A stretch of DNA of 36,069 nucleotides, taken from the IMG/VR virus record IMGVR_UViG_3300015373_000019, positions 1 to 36,069 of that record, one strand, 5' to 3'. Shown here in pieces: positions 28,352 through 36,069 of this stretch. Position 1 is the stretch's first letter; each line of letters opens with the position of its first letter. The stretch comes from a virus. The notes beneath the pieces are model-generated. The model was not told where the DNA came from, did not search any database, and saw only the letters and a program-made list of their open reading frames with translations. The position numbers and the translations under genes are program-made.

Positions 28352-28762
28352 TCATGGGACAACCTGGCCAGATGGGGCAATGGCTAATTTCAACCGATTG
28401 TTCGGAGCCCCGACCCCAATGGCGGTATAGAAGGACCCGGTAAGCACATCAGCGGCGTTGGTAATAACCCCCGCCGTAGCCCCCAGCGCATACGGCGCCC
28501 CCGCAACGGTCGTCCCACCAATGGCCAGTGTGCCAGCGATCTGGATACGCAGCGGCTGCCCATCACTGGAGCCGTGCAGAGCAATGCCCTTGACGTTGGC
28601 GGCACGCGCCCCGCCGTCGCAGTCGGCCCCGCGTAATTTGTGGTCTTGCGCGTCCTCGTAGACGGCCATGCCGGCGGTAATCGTGGCGCCGGCATAGCCC
28701 TGGAAAAAGTCCGCGTCTGCACCAGCCACAACACTGGCTGGCGTAATAGCAATGGCTGGCAT
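28352..28762 (-). CDS. capsid decoration protein A (DUF2190-like), tandem copy
   Basis: A 136-aa protein, paralog of the following gene: SVVAGADADFFQGYAGATITAGMAVYEDAQDHKLRGADCDGG against the other copy's VLSGADADFYQGISGDTVTAGKTMYLD. Then VKGIALHGSSDGQPLRIQIAGTLAIGG. The same decoration-protein pattern is present. GGAGATG lies upstream of the ATG. It sits between the connector gene and its paralog rather than beside the capsid gene. Confidence 0.7.
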   Translation of the reverse strand: MPAIAITPASVVAGADADFFQGYAGATITAGMAVYEDAQDHKLRGADCDGGARAANVKGIALHGSSDGQPLRIQIAGTLAIGGTTVAGAPYALGATAGVITNAADVLTGSFYTAIGVGAPNNRLKLAIAPSGQVVP

Positions 28763-28763
28763 A

Positions 28764-29354
28764 TCAGTACATCTCCAGGTTGCGGTATGGCCCGATCAAG
28801 CGGCATACCGTGGTGTTTTCCTCTAAGCGGTGCTCGGCCTGTGCTTCCGTGTGCTCGTACATATCAGCGGCAAAGAGCAGGATCGCCTGCCGCAGAGGCG
28901 CCGGCACGTCCGTAGGCAGGTCCCCGTAGCCCGCCTGATAGGTGATCGTCACGGGTGTGAGGCCGCTCCCCAGCGCCGGCATGCTGGAGAGCAGAATGCG
29001 GCCGGGTTGTGAGGCCATATCCACCTGATAGGTCGCCGGGTCGAGCACCTGCACCACGCCAGCACTGTCGATATACGCAATGCCTAAGTCCGGCTCAGTC
29101 ACCGTGGGAATCATGTTGGCCAGTGGTGGCCGTGGGACCTCGATCACCGGTTGCCAGGCATCCAGCAAGAGCGCCCAGGTGGCCGTGATGCATTGGCGCC
29201 ACAGGGATACCTCGAGCATCTGCCGCGCCGCCATGATGAGGGCCGCCAGCATGGTGTCTTGCGCATCGGTGTCGAGACGCAAGTACATCTTGAACTCGTC
29301 CACGCTGACGGGTTCGGTGGCGGGTGGAGTAACCTGCACAAGCGACAGAGGCAT
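28764..29354 (-). CDS. head-tail connector protein (gp6-like)
   Basis: A 196-aa protein with the Phage_connect/gp6 pattern: VSVDEFKMYLRLDTDAQDTMLAALIMAARQMLEVSLWRQCITATW at the start, then ITYQAGYGDLPTDVPAPLRQAILLFAADMYEH near the end. It docks onto the portal ring after packaging. AGGA is found upstream of the start. The last codons overlap the start region of the decoration gene by spacing of one base. Confidence 0.9.
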   Translation of the reverse strand: MPLSLVQVTPPATEPVSVDEFKMYLRLDTDAQDTMLAALIMAARQMLEVSLWRQCITATWALLLDAWQPVIEVPRPPLANMIPTVTEPDLGIAYIDSAGVVQVLDPATYQVDMASQPGRILLSSMPALGSGLTPVTITYQAGYGDLPTDVPAPLRQAILLFAADMYEHTEAQAEHRLEENTTVCRLIGPYRNLEMY

Positions 29355-29368
29355 AGGAATAGTCCTAC

Positions 29369-29857
29369 TCAGTCAATTTTTGCGTCTGGCATGACTGCCT
29401 GCTGGTACCGCGCGCCACTCAGGATGTAGAGCACGGTGATGAGGTCAGCAAAGGCCCCCGGTGAGGCAATGGCCACACTGAGGCAGTCATAGCCATTATC
29501 GACATCCAGATCATCGCCGTTGACTTCCAGCACCGTAATGTTATTCGGCACATTCGGGAGCTGGAACGTATCGCCCGCCACCGGCAGTTTGCCAAACGTC
29601 GAGCCTGCAAGCAGGCCGACTTTCACCCACCGCGCGTTGAACGACAGGGGCTTATTCGTGGTCCCGGTGACATCGGTGGCCTGATTGAGGGTGACGGCTG
29701 GCGTGCCCCCGGCCCAGGCCCCCTGAATAATCACGATGGTGGCATGCGAAAAGTTCTTGAAGGAAACCCAGTCCCCCGTTTGCGCCGCGCTGATCGCATC
29801 CTTGGGCGCCACGGCCGTTTCAAAGCCCATCAGTTCCACTAAGGCTGGCAAGGTCAT
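29369..29857 (-). CDS. head-associated protein of unknown function
   Basis: A 162-aa beta-rich protein with TTAGGAGGA upstream. Features are SAAQTGDWVSFKNFSHATIVIIQGAWAGGTPAVTLNQA and a second half with NITVLEVNGDDLDVDNGYDCLSVAI. It resembles proteins found directly after the capsid gene in other siphophages, usually annotated hypothetical. It is likely a minor head protein or cement; the exact role is unknown. Confidence 0.6.
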   Translation of the reverse strand: MTLPALVELMGFETAVAPKDAISAAQTGDWVSFKNFSHATIVIIQGAWAGGTPAVTLNQATDVTGTTNKPLSFNARWVKVGLLAGSTFGKLPVAGDTFQLPNVPNNITVLEVNGDDLDVDNGYDCLSVAIASPGAFADLITVLYILSGARYQQAVMPDAKID

Positions 29858-29866
29858 GCTGTCCTC

Positions 29867-31279
29867 CTAACGTGTCTCAAGAGTGACGAATGGGCTTAAG
29901 GTGAGGGCGCTATAGGCCGGCGTCAGCGGTTGCTGGAGCCACGGTTGCCCATCGACGCTGAACAGGAACCGGAATGCCACCTCGTCATAGTCGAAGCGCA
30001 GATGGATCGACATGGCCTCGTTGATCCCGCCCCGAATCCCGACCGCGTAGTAGGAGAGGTTGGCAAAGATCACGTCGCCCTTATCCCCGAGCGTCTTGCA
30101 GTACTCAATAGGCTGCACGGGACGGCCCTTGAGACGGTTTTGAGGCGCTTCTGCGACATTGGGAAAGCCGGTCGGGGAGGCGATGTACACCGGCAAGCCG
30201 CCTGTGCCGACCACGGCATTGAGGCCTTCGAGGGCAGGCTCGACATCCTGATTGATGAACCAGCGTGCGCCGTTGCGTGCTCTCGCGTGCATGCGGCCGT
30301 ACATCTTGTTGACGTTTTCGAGCTGGAAGGTGTCCGCGAGCTGGCTGCTTTCCTTCAGCACGGTAATGAGGCACGAACTATTGAGCACACCCAGCGGCAT
30401 GCCGGTCCCAGAGCCACTGATAATCGAGTCGTTGACCAGCCACATGATTTCTTCACCAGCCGCACGTCGGATGTACGTATCAAGCGCGGTCGCATTGCTC
30501 ATGAGTTCATCGGTGGCGTAGACCAGCACGCCGAGTTTGTGCGGTTCCAGTTTCATTTGCCGGAAAGTCGGCATGCTCTGCGTCATCTGCGCCGCCTCCG
30601 CCAGCCAGTAGGCGCGAATCCCGCCGTAGCGGCTGCCGGTAGCACGGGAGGTTTCGGCATTGGCCGGGAAAGTCAAACTCGAACCCGTCACCGGGTAGAC
30701 GTCGCAGTACTGCATGAGGTTATCGGGCATGGCGTTCAAGCCATCCCAGATCTGGGTGGAAAACTCCGGCGGGATGAGATAGCCGCCCTGCGAGCCAATG
30801 CCCTGGTTCATGCCCGAGGCCGCAGCTTGTATCTTTAAGAGCCGATCATCCACCGGCCCCATGGAGGGGTTGTAGGCATCCATGACCTTCAGGGCAAACT
30901 CGCCCATATGCCCAAAACCCCGGCGCGGGTCGGCCATGGTCAGATCAAACACGCTCGTAATGCGTGCCAGGGGCGAGCGGCCCATGATCTCAGTGGCCGA
31001 GGGGCGATTGTTGAGCCCGGCCCGGTGTTCTTTCAGAGCCAGCGCGCGCGCCGTTTTCTGATCGGCCTCCACGGCAGCATCATATTCCTGCTTGAGCCGT
31101 ACACTGTCGTTAAAATAGCCGTCCCATTCCGCCTGTTCCTCGGCAGTCATGACGCGATTTTCTTTGTCGGCCAACTCCTCCAGGGCTTGCGCCTTATCAA
31201 GGGCGTCCTGGCTGGCCTGATGCAGTTCGTTCAGTGAGCGCACAAGCTGCCCACGGCTGGGTAAGGTCGCAACGGTCAT
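29867..31279 (-). CDS. major capsid protein (HK97 fold)
   Basis: A 470-aa protein. Residues ~8-75 are a charged coiled coil (LNELHQASQDALDKAQALEELADKEN; EEQAEWDGYF; AAVEADQKTA), the scaffolding delta domain of HK97-type capsids, which the upstream protease removes. The rest has family markers: SQGGYLIPPEFSTQIWDGL, VYPVTGSSLTFPANAET, PHKLGVLVYATDELMSNA, INQDVEPALEGL, and GDVIFANLSYYAVGIRGGINEAMSIHLRF. AAGGGGAG precedes the ATG, and the gene overlaps the protease stop. It builds the icosahedral head. Confidence 0.93.
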   Translation of the reverse strand: MTVATLPSRGQLVRSLNELHQASQDALDKAQALEELADKENRVMTAEEQAEWDGYFNDSVRLKQEYDAAVEADQKTARALALKEHRAGLNNRPSATEIMGRSPLARITSVFDLTMADPRRGFGHMGEFALKVMDAYNPSMGPVDDRLLKIQAAASGMNQGIGSQGGYLIPPEFSTQIWDGLNAMPDNLMQYCDVYPVTGSSLTFPANAETSRATGSRYGGIRAYWLAEAAQMTQSMPTFRQMKLEPHKLGVLVYATDELMSNATALDTYIRRAAGEEIMWLVNDSIISGSGTGMPLGVLNSSCLITVLKESSQLADTFQLENVNKMYGRMHARARNGARWFINQDVEPALEGLNAVVGTGGLPVYIASPTGFPNVAEAPQNRLKGRPVQPIEYCKTLGDKGDVIFANLSYYAVGIRGGINEAMSIHLRFDYDEVAFRFLFSVDGQPWLQQPLTPAYSALTLSPFVTLETR

Positions 31280-32235
31280 AGTCTCCCCTTTGCGAGTTGT
31301 AGGTGCTGGCCCTGGATGGCCCTCTGTTGCCCAAAATTGCGCCTTACCTGTGGCGCTATTGGCATTGGCGGCTGTTCCCCCCGTTGTGCCGCCTCAAGTG
31401 CCTCGTCAAAACTCTGCACCGCGTCAATCAGCCCGTAACTCTGCGCCATGGATGCTATGTGCACCCGCCCATCACTCACGGCGTCGACCTGGGCATCACT
31501 TAAGCCCCGCCCGCGCTGAATCGCCGCCAGAAAGTGGGCGTTGAGACTCTCGACGCGGCCACGGAAATAGGCGAGGGCTTCCGCGCTGAGGGGTGCCCCG
31601 TCTACGCCAGCACCCTTGTACGGCCCGGTCGAGAGCACATGTACCTCGATACCCAGGCGGTCCATGCGTTTGCTGGTGTCCTCCAGGACCGCCACGGTGC
31701 CGATAGAACCCACTTCGGCGGTGGCGTTGGCGGTAATGCGTTTGGCCTGGGACGCCACCCAATACGCGGCAGAGGCGCCCAGGTCCTCGATATGGGCATA
31801 CACGGGCTTGGTGAGACCGGCGCGGGCGACGTCGGCAGCCAGCTCATGCGTGCCGTCCACATGCCCGCCTGGAGAGTAGACGTGCAGCATGAGCTTCTCG
31901 ACCGCCTCATCACGGCTGGCCATACGGATCATCTGGCGCATCTGCACCGTGGAGCCCTCGCCAAACTTCATGCTGCCATGCTTACTCAATGGACCTTGCA
32001 CGGGCACAATGGCCACGCCGTCCACCACATCATAGGGACGCATCTCCCGGCCGCGTGGGCTGTCGGCCGCGTCTACCTCGACGTGGCTATAGTGCGCGAG
32101 ACTGATCCACTCGCGACGAGGCACCTCGTACAGCCCGGCCTTGTAGAGCGAGACTGCCTGCATGAACCACAGTGGTTCTATTACCCATATACCTAAATGG
32201 TTGGACCAGCACTGTGGCGTCTCAGTCGTGTCCAT
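31276..32235 (-). CDS. S49 family prohead protease (SppA/ClpP-fold)
   Basis: A 319-aa protein. The region ~72-250 is the S49 fold: GVAIVPVQGPLSKHGS, LMLHVYSPGGHVDGTHELA, the Ser155 motif DLGASAAYWVASQA, and TAEVGSIGTVAVLEDTSKRMDRLGIEVHV with a Lys near 189 as the probable dyad partner. The C-terminal ~60 residues (EAALEAAQRGEQPPMP...) are a tail often involved in scaffolding or self-cleavage. It cleaves the capsid delta domain. It overlaps both the portal stop and the capsid start. Confidence 0.9.
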   Translation of the reverse strand: MDTTETPQCWSNHLGIWVIEPLWFMQAVSLYKAGLYEVPRREWISLAHYSHVEVDAADSPRGREMRPYDVVDGVAIVPVQGPLSKHGSMKFGEGSTVQMRQMIRMASRDEAVEKLMLHVYSPGGHVDGTHELAADVARAGLTKPVYAHIEDLGASAAYWVASQAKRITANATAEVGSIGTVAVLEDTSKRMDRLGIEVHVLSTGPYKGAGVDGAPLSAEALAYFRGRVESLNAHFLAAIQRGRGLSDAQVDAVSDGRVHIASMAQSYGLIDAVQSFDEALEAAQRGEQPPMPIAPQVRRNFGQQRAIQGQHLQLAKGRL

Positions 32236-33569
32236 CAGGGCTCCTCGTCCAGCACAGCCGTATGCCCGTTGCTGCCGTTACGGGTAGGCGGTGTCGGAGC
32301 AAAGGGCACTGGCGTGGTGTCTGGTGCCGTCATCGCCACCGCTTGCTTGAGCGGCATGAGATTATTGGCCGCAATAAAATAGGCATCACCCTCTGGCCCC
32401 ACCGGCGACATATTCTCGAGCTCCCGAATGTCGTTCGGACTAAACACCCCGACACCAAAGAGCTGCGTGTAAAAGTGACTGCGGGCGGCCTGGTCCCCGC
32501 GCATGAGCCCTTGCAGGGCATGCTCGCAGAAAAACTCACTGCCAATGCCAAAGAGCTTGCGCTGGATCTGCTGCTCCCACCGCACACACCACGGCATCAG
32601 CGTATCGGTCACGTACTCGATACATTGCTGCTCGATGTTGGTGTACGTGGCAAACTCTAAATCGCCAATTTTGTGCAGCGGTACTCTAAACCAGCGCGCC
32701 ACATCACGTACCTGAAACAGCCGCGTTTCCAGAAACTGCGCATCGTTGGGAGGAATGGCCATGCGCATATACTTCATGCCCTCTTCGAGTATCCCCACCT
32801 TGCCGCTGTTCTCCGGCCCACTGTAGACGTTCTCGAACGATTCCCGCAGATGCTTGGCAGCCTGGTCACTCAGCTTGCCAGGATGTTCCAGAACCCCACT
32901 CATGGCCGCGCCGTTGCCAAAGAACGCCGCGCCAAACGTCTGGGCCGCCAGGGACAGCCCGAGGCTTTCAGCGGCGAGCTGCGCCACGCTGTAGCCGACA
33001 ATGCCCTCAGCCGCCATGCCACGAATGTGGAGCATGTCGTCACTGCGCACGCGATAGACCTGTTCGAGTCCGGATCCGGGAAGGAGTTCGCCACCGTAGA
33101 TGTCGTAGACCAGTAGCCCGTCATCGTCGCGGCGCACGACCACGCGCGAGGGATGGACGGGATGAAGTGCTACCGCTTGCATGCGGCTATCGCGGTCAAT
33201 CAGGGCATAGCCGTTGCCCCAGGACAGGGCGTAGTGGGTGAGCGTTTCTCTGAAGGTCATCGCTTCCATGTCGTCGTTGGGGGCATCGTGCAGGAGGCTG
33301 TAGAGGGGATGACTGGGCGCGCGTTCTTTGCCACGGGGTTCGAGGCGTCGGTAGGTAATCAGCGGCAGTTTGCCAATATCTTCAGAGATAGCGCGAATAC
33401 AGGCGTAGTAGGTCGGGAGCGTCATGGCCGAGGCGGGGGTGACGTTCACGCCTGCAAGCGTACGCCGGCCCATGGCCCAATCCCGCAACCAGGCAGTCGG
33501 GTGCAGCAGGTCCGAGAGGGCGTCGGCTTTGGGAGTAAACCAGCCACGCACGCGGTCCACAAGCCACAT
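32235..33569 (-). CDS. portal protein (HK97 family)
   Basis: A 444-aa protein with start ATG 33569 (GGAG upstream). HK97-portal features: MTLPTYYACIRAISEDIGKLPLITYRRLEPRGKERAPSHPLYSLLHDAPN, ALSWGNGYALIDRDSRMQAVALHPVHPSRV, IRGMAAEGIVGYSVAQLAAESLGL, LETRLFQVRDVARWFRVPLHKIGDL, and CVRWEQQIQRKLFG. It forms the dodecameric DNA gate at one capsid vertex. The frame is open upstream through the terminator but lacks an SD there. Confidence 0.92.
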   Translation of the reverse strand: MWLVDRVRGWFTPKADALSDLLHPTAWLRDWAMGRRTLAGVNVTPASAMTLPTYYACIRAISEDIGKLPLITYRRLEPRGKERAPSHPLYSLLHDAPNDDMEAMTFRETLTHYALSWGNGYALIDRDSRMQAVALHPVHPSRVVVRRDDDGLLVYDIYGGELLPGSGLEQVYRVRSDDMLHIRGMAAEGIVGYSVAQLAAESLGLSLAAQTFGAAFFGNGAAMSGVLEHPGKLSDQAAKHLRESFENVYSGPENSGKVGILEEGMKYMRMAIPPNDAQFLETRLFQVRDVARWFRVPLHKIGDLEFATYTNIEQQCIEYVTDTLMPWCVRWEQQIQRKLFGIGSEFFCEHALQGLMRGDQAARSHFYTQLFGVGVFSPNDIRELENMSPVGPEGDAYFIAANNLMPLKQAVAMTAPDTTPVPFAPTPPTRNGSNGHTAVLDEEP

Positions 33570-33584
33570 ACAAGGGCTCCAGGC

Positions 33585-33636
33585 AAAAAAAAAGGGCAAC
33601 GACAGGTCCCGGCGTCGAACGGGATGTCGTTGCCCT
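33585..33636 (-). terminator. intrinsic terminator between the packaging genes and portal
   Basis: On the minus strand AGGGCAACGACA (33636-33625) pairs perfectly with TGTCGTTGCCCT (33604-33593). The 20-base loop contains an additional inner TCCCG / CGGGA stem. Nine T residues follow immediately. This is a complete Rho-independent terminator. It sits right in front of the portal SD, within the late operon. Confidence 0.9.
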
Positions 33637-33654
33637 GTGCTGAGCAATGCGGGA

Positions 33655-33683
33655 ATAGTACTAGGGGAAGATCTACGCTGCAA
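33655..33683 (-). promoter_or_regulatory. candidate late promoter just upstream of the terminator
   Basis: On the minus strand TTGCAG (33683-33678) and TACTAT (33660-33655) are separated by exactly 17 bases. Transcription would begin about a dozen bases before the terminator stem, giving either a ~60-nt terminated RNA or, with antitermination, the whole head-tail operon. Confidence 0.4.
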
Positions 33684-33686
33684 GCA

Positions 33687-33899
33687 TTATTTTGTGCCCG
33701 GATGCAGGGTAATTTTCGGCATGACGGTTTCGCGTTGTTCCAGGCGGGTAAAGTGGTACTCCACCGACCCACTGTCACAGGCGTTAATCAACTCAGCATC
33801 ACGCAAGACGAGGGTGATAATGCGCTGCACACGCGGTGTCAGATCGGAGAGATCGACGCAATGGGCCGCACGACGGACTTTCACCACGCGCATGCTCAT
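33687..33899 (-). CDS. small protein between TerL and portal
   Basis: A 70-aa basic protein whose ATG overlaps the TerL stop. It starts MSMRVVKVRRAAHCVDLSDLTPRVQRIITLVL and ends with a DSGSVEYHFTRLEQRE segment. No domain recognised. It is coupled to TerL and followed by a terminator, so it belongs to the packaging transcription unit. It could be a packaging or head accessory factor, as is common for small genes in this position. Confidence 0.6.
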   Translation of the reverse strand: MSMRVVKVRRAAHCVDLSDLTPRVQRIITLVLRDAELINACDSGSVEYHFTRLEQRETVMPKITLHPGTK

Positions 33900-35542
33900 A
33901 TACTGAGTATTCCCCTGCGATCATAGACCGACCCCGGCTCTGGACGCACCAGCACGCACCCGAGCGCCATAAGGGCTGCCACTACCCCATCAATTTTGCG
34001 CTTACTGAGCGCCTTATTGGGCTTATAATTGCCCGCGGCGTCCTGTTGTACCGCCACATTGCCGACGCACCAGGTCATGACCGGGTGATTACCATGCCGC
34101 AGTTCTTTGCCTGTCAGTAAGCGCTCAAATTCCCGGCACGGGGCCGCCATACTCGCAAAACCCTGCCCGAACCCCGTGAGATTGAGGCCAGCCCCTTGCA
34201 GTTGTGTGACGATATGGGACGCATTCCAGCGATCATAGGCGATTTCCTGCACGTCATACTGCTGCGACAGGTCTATGATGGTCTGGTAGATGTACTCATA
34301 GTCGGTCACATTGCCCGGTGTGGCCCGTAAATGCCCCTGGCGCACCCACAGATCATACAGCGGGTCGCCTTTGACCTCCATCGCCCGTACCGTGTCCTCT
34401 GGCACCCAGAAAAAGGGCAGGATGGCGTTGCCGGCGTCGGGAAACCACAGGACCAGGGCGCAAAAGTCGCTCACAGACGCCAGATCGAGCCCGGCCCAGC
34501 ATGGTTGCCCCAGCAGCTCTGCCGGGTCGAGCCGTTCCCCGCATGCCAGCCAGTGATCCATCGAGAGCCAGCGTTCCACCTGCGAGGTCCAGATGTTCAG
34601 ACGGTAGCGCTTGAAGGCGTTTTCCAGGCGTGGCGACTGCACCGCGCGGGTAAAATCCTCGCGAAAGCTCTCCAGGCTGATGACGGAGCCGAGCGCCGGA
34701 TTGGCCTCATGCCACACCTGCTCCTCTTTCCAGCACGCTTCCTTCTCAGCGTCGTCGGTCGTCCGCCGCATGGCCCATTCTGCAGAGCGCACATAGGCGA
34801 AAAAGCCGTCGTCCTGCACCGACCCGTCCATCACCTGCATGGCTTTGGTGTGGTACTCATAGCAGAGGCTTTCCGGATCGACCCCCGCGGTGGTGATAAT
34901 CACCTGGAGGGGTTGTCTGCGGGCCGCACCACCGTACATCAGGGCGTTCCAGAAGGCATCCGTCTGCTGCGCGTGCATCTCGTCCATGATGAGAAAGTGA
35001 ATGTTCATGCCTTCATTACTGCCCGCATCAGCGCTAAGCGCCTTATACCAGGACTTGGTGCCCTGATCGGCCATATGCTTCTGGGATTCGACCAGTGTGA
35101 GCCGTTTATAGAGCCCTGGTGAGGCTTTGACCATGTTGACGGCTTCGCGGTAGACAATGGCCGCCTGGTCGCGGGTCGAGGCCGCGCTGTATACCTCCGC
35201 ACCCGGCTCATCGTCCCCGAGCAGGCCATAGAGCGCCAGGCCACTGCACAGGCTACTTTTGCCGTTTTTCTTGGGGATTTCGATGTAGGCTGTGCGGAAA
35301 CGCCGGGTGCCATCCGCGCGCTTCCAGCCAAACAGCGGCTTGAGAATCTCGTCACGCTGGAAGGGGAGGAGTTTGAAGGGCTGTCCAGCCCATTCGCCCT
35401 TGGAATGGCGCAGGAAGCGCTCGAAAAAGGTGCACACGCGGGTCGCAGCCGGGACATCGAACCAGCAGCCATTGGCCACGGCGAGTTGATCGGCCACGCT
35501 ATGCGTCCACCGCTCTGTGGCGCGGCGCTGGTGCGCGTTCAT
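33896..35542 (-). CDS. terL: terminase large subunit (TerL)
   Basis: A 548-aa protein with the two-domain terminase layout. The ATPase has a variant Walker A EIPKKNGKSS (near 88-97) and Walker B IHFLIMDEMHA (~181-191), with a coupling-type segment VIITTAG. The nuclease domain begins with WAGLDLASVSDFCALVLW (the first acidic residues Asp353 and Asp359) and continues through ITYDRWNA-like EIAYDRWNASHIV to the C-terminal NGVVAALMALG-like GVVAALMALG stretch with the last Asp in KRKIDG. It packages DNA into the head through the portal. It overlaps TerS by four bases. Confidence 0.95.
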   Translation of the reverse strand: MNAHQRRATERWTHSVADQLAVANGCWFDVPAATRVCTFFERFLRHSKGEWAGQPFKLLPFQRDEILKPLFGWKRADGTRRFRTAYIEIPKKNGKSSLCSGLALYGLLGDDEPGAEVYSAASTRDQAAIVYREAVNMVKASPGLYKRLTLVESQKHMADQGTKSWYKALSADAGSNEGMNIHFLIMDEMHAQQTDAFWNALMYGGAARRQPLQVIITTAGVDPESLCYEYHTKAMQVMDGSVQDDGFFAYVRSAEWAMRRTTDDAEKEACWKEEQVWHEANPALGSVISLESFREDFTRAVQSPRLENAFKRYRLNIWTSQVERWLSMDHWLACGERLDPAELLGQPCWAGLDLASVSDFCALVLWFPDAGNAILPFFWVPEDTVRAMEVKGDPLYDLWVRQGHLRATPGNVTDYEYIYQTIIDLSQQYDVQEIAYDRWNASHIVTQLQGAGLNLTGFGQGFASMAAPCREFERLLTGKELRHGNHPVMTWCVGNVAVQQDAAGNYKPNKALSKRKIDGVVAALMALGCVLVRPEPGSVYDRRGILSI

Positions 35543-36015
35543 GCGGCGTGACCCTTGCGCTTGCCAGCCGTGATGAACTGATCAAGCGTATCGCCCTCGG
35601 TAGGCACGCCGGTCGCCAGCTTGACGCGCGCCGAGGGCGTGAGACCCAGGTCCTGCATGTATTTGTACATGCTGTCGAGGGCTTTATGGGCAATCGTGAT
35701 GTTCGGGTGGGTAATCAGTGAGCCCATAGAGCCTATGATCGTCAGCGTTGTGATGCCTTTTTCCGCCGTGACCCAGCGTTCATACACCGCACAATAAGCC
35801 GCCAGCACGGTTTGGTCCACGGACGTCAGAATGCCGATGCGATGCAGCTCATAGGCCACGCGCTCCCACTCAAAGCGGGCAATATCACCCAGAAACGCGG
35901 GTGGATCGGGTAAATCAGGCGCAGGCTGGGGCTCCCCGAGGCGCGGCGGGTGGTGCGAGGCGGTCGCTTTGAGTTTGCGCAAGGCACTCGGTAACGGCTT
36001 CCTTCCACGGGCCAT
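35539..36015 (-). CDS. terS: terminase small subunit, P27 family (TerS)
   Basis: A 158-aa protein from ATG 36015. P27-family features: MARGRKPLPSALRKLKA at the start, a Pro-rich EPQPAPDLPDPPAFLG region, ARFEWERVAYELHRIGILTSVDQTVLAAYCAVYERWV in the middle, and KYMQDLGLTPSARVKL near the end. It recognises the packaging site and brings TerL to DNA. A TTG at 36042 would extend it by nine residues but has no SD; the chosen ATG has only a distant G-rich box. Confidence 0.9.
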   Translation of the reverse strand: MARGRKPLPSALRKLKATASHHPPRLGEPQPAPDLPDPPAFLGDIARFEWERVAYELHRIGILTSVDQTVLAAYCAVYERWVTAEKGITTLTIIGSMGSLITHPNITIAHKALDSMYKYMQDLGLTPSARVKLATGVPTEGDTLDQFITAGKRKGHAA

Positions 36016-36069
36016 TGGTGCTATAACCCCCCTATGAAACAATGAATTACGGGAGAAAAAGCGTGCGAG
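36016..36069. other. right edge of window; putative cos-side genome end
   Basis: Non-coding leader of TerS, with a short A-rich stretch (GGGAGAAAAAGCG, 36050-36062) near the edge. It is the counterpart of the left edge. If the window is a full cos-ended genome, the packaging site lies within or next to these bases. No inverted repeats or terminal redundancy were seen. Confidence 0.4.

Noticed and set aside
29930-30838. 302-codon plus-strand frame opposite the capsid gene
   Set aside because: Shadow of the HK97-type capsid gene; no recognisable features.
33593-33636. The GTTCGA-containing stem near portal as part of a tRNA
   Set aside because: Only a T-arm-like inner loop is present; no acceptor, anticodon or D arm can be drawn. 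The long perfect stem plus T-run is a terminator.
1-36069. tRNA genes, insertion sequences, toxin-antitoxin pairs, integrase/attP
   Set aside because: I looked for cloverleaf arms, transposase DDE motifs and tyrosine or serine recombinase motifs and found none I could support.

Overview
The window looks like a complete, or nearly complete, genome of a tailed, long-tailed (siphovirus-type, HK97-like) temperate bacteriophage. Every part of a virion assembly line is present in canonical order, and no bacterial chromosomal gene is visible. The coding DNA is GC-rich and tightly packed, and the few control regions are conspicuously AT-rich. The host cannot be named. Two small secreted or membrane proteins in the middle of the tail genes weakly suggest a Gram-negative host. 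The left edge (minus-strand HNH endonuclease) and right edge (minus-strand terminase small subunit) are neighbours in HK97-type phages, with the packaging (cos) site next to them, so the window edges probably coincide with, or lie close to, the genome ends. I saw no direct terminal repeat between the two edges.

Layout. (1) 35-1559: HNH endonuclease and an XRE-type repressor on the minus strand, an AT-rich divergent switch region with paired TGTATACGC boxes, then a second XRE regulator on the plus strand. (2) 1694-5905: rightward early genes: a zinc-ribbon protein, a beta-class DNA methyltransferase, a VRR-NUC nuclease, a DUF4326 fusion protein, conserved unknowns and a zinc-finger protein. 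(3) 5902-7824: an antisense Arc-like ribbon-helix-helix regulator with a symmetric operator region, a RepA-type hexameric helicase and an iteron-rich, origin-like region. (4) 7825-9084: a SWIM zinc finger fused to a putative recombination domain. (5) 9081-11983: a train of thirteen tiny genes of unknown function, most joined by the same SD-plus-ATGA junction and containing three paralogous pairs. (6) 12010-36015: the late genes, all leftward except for one inserted pair. Read leftward from the right edge they are: terminase small and large subunits, a small protein, portal, S49 protease, capsid, head and connector proteins, tail completion proteins, tail tube, G/G-T chaperones (programmed -1 frameshift), tape measure, distal tail proteins, NlpC/P60 peptidase, tail tip with an apparent beta-propeller insertion, S74-type tail fibre, two small membrane proteins, and a signal-peptide-bearing beta-helix protein.

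How the parts work together. The two HTH proteins probably form the lysis-lysogeny switch. The RepA helicase with its adjacent iterons, together with the SWIM/recombination protein and VRR-NUC nuclease, would copy and recombine the DNA. The methyltransferase would protect it. The late genes package DNA and build the particle. No integrase, partition gene, primase or obvious endolysin is recognisable. Combined with the iteron/RepA module, this makes an extrachromosomal (phage-plasmid) prophage a reasonable but unproven idea. The most notable observations are the mini-gene train with repeated junctions, the iteron array, a promoter followed immediately by an intrinsic terminator upstream of portal (like lambda pR'-tR'), the textbook A AAA AAC frameshift site, a moron pair inserted antisense into the tail operon, a palindromic element inserted in frame in one of two paralogous mini-genes, and an eight-A run that separates an ideal translation start from the repressor frame.
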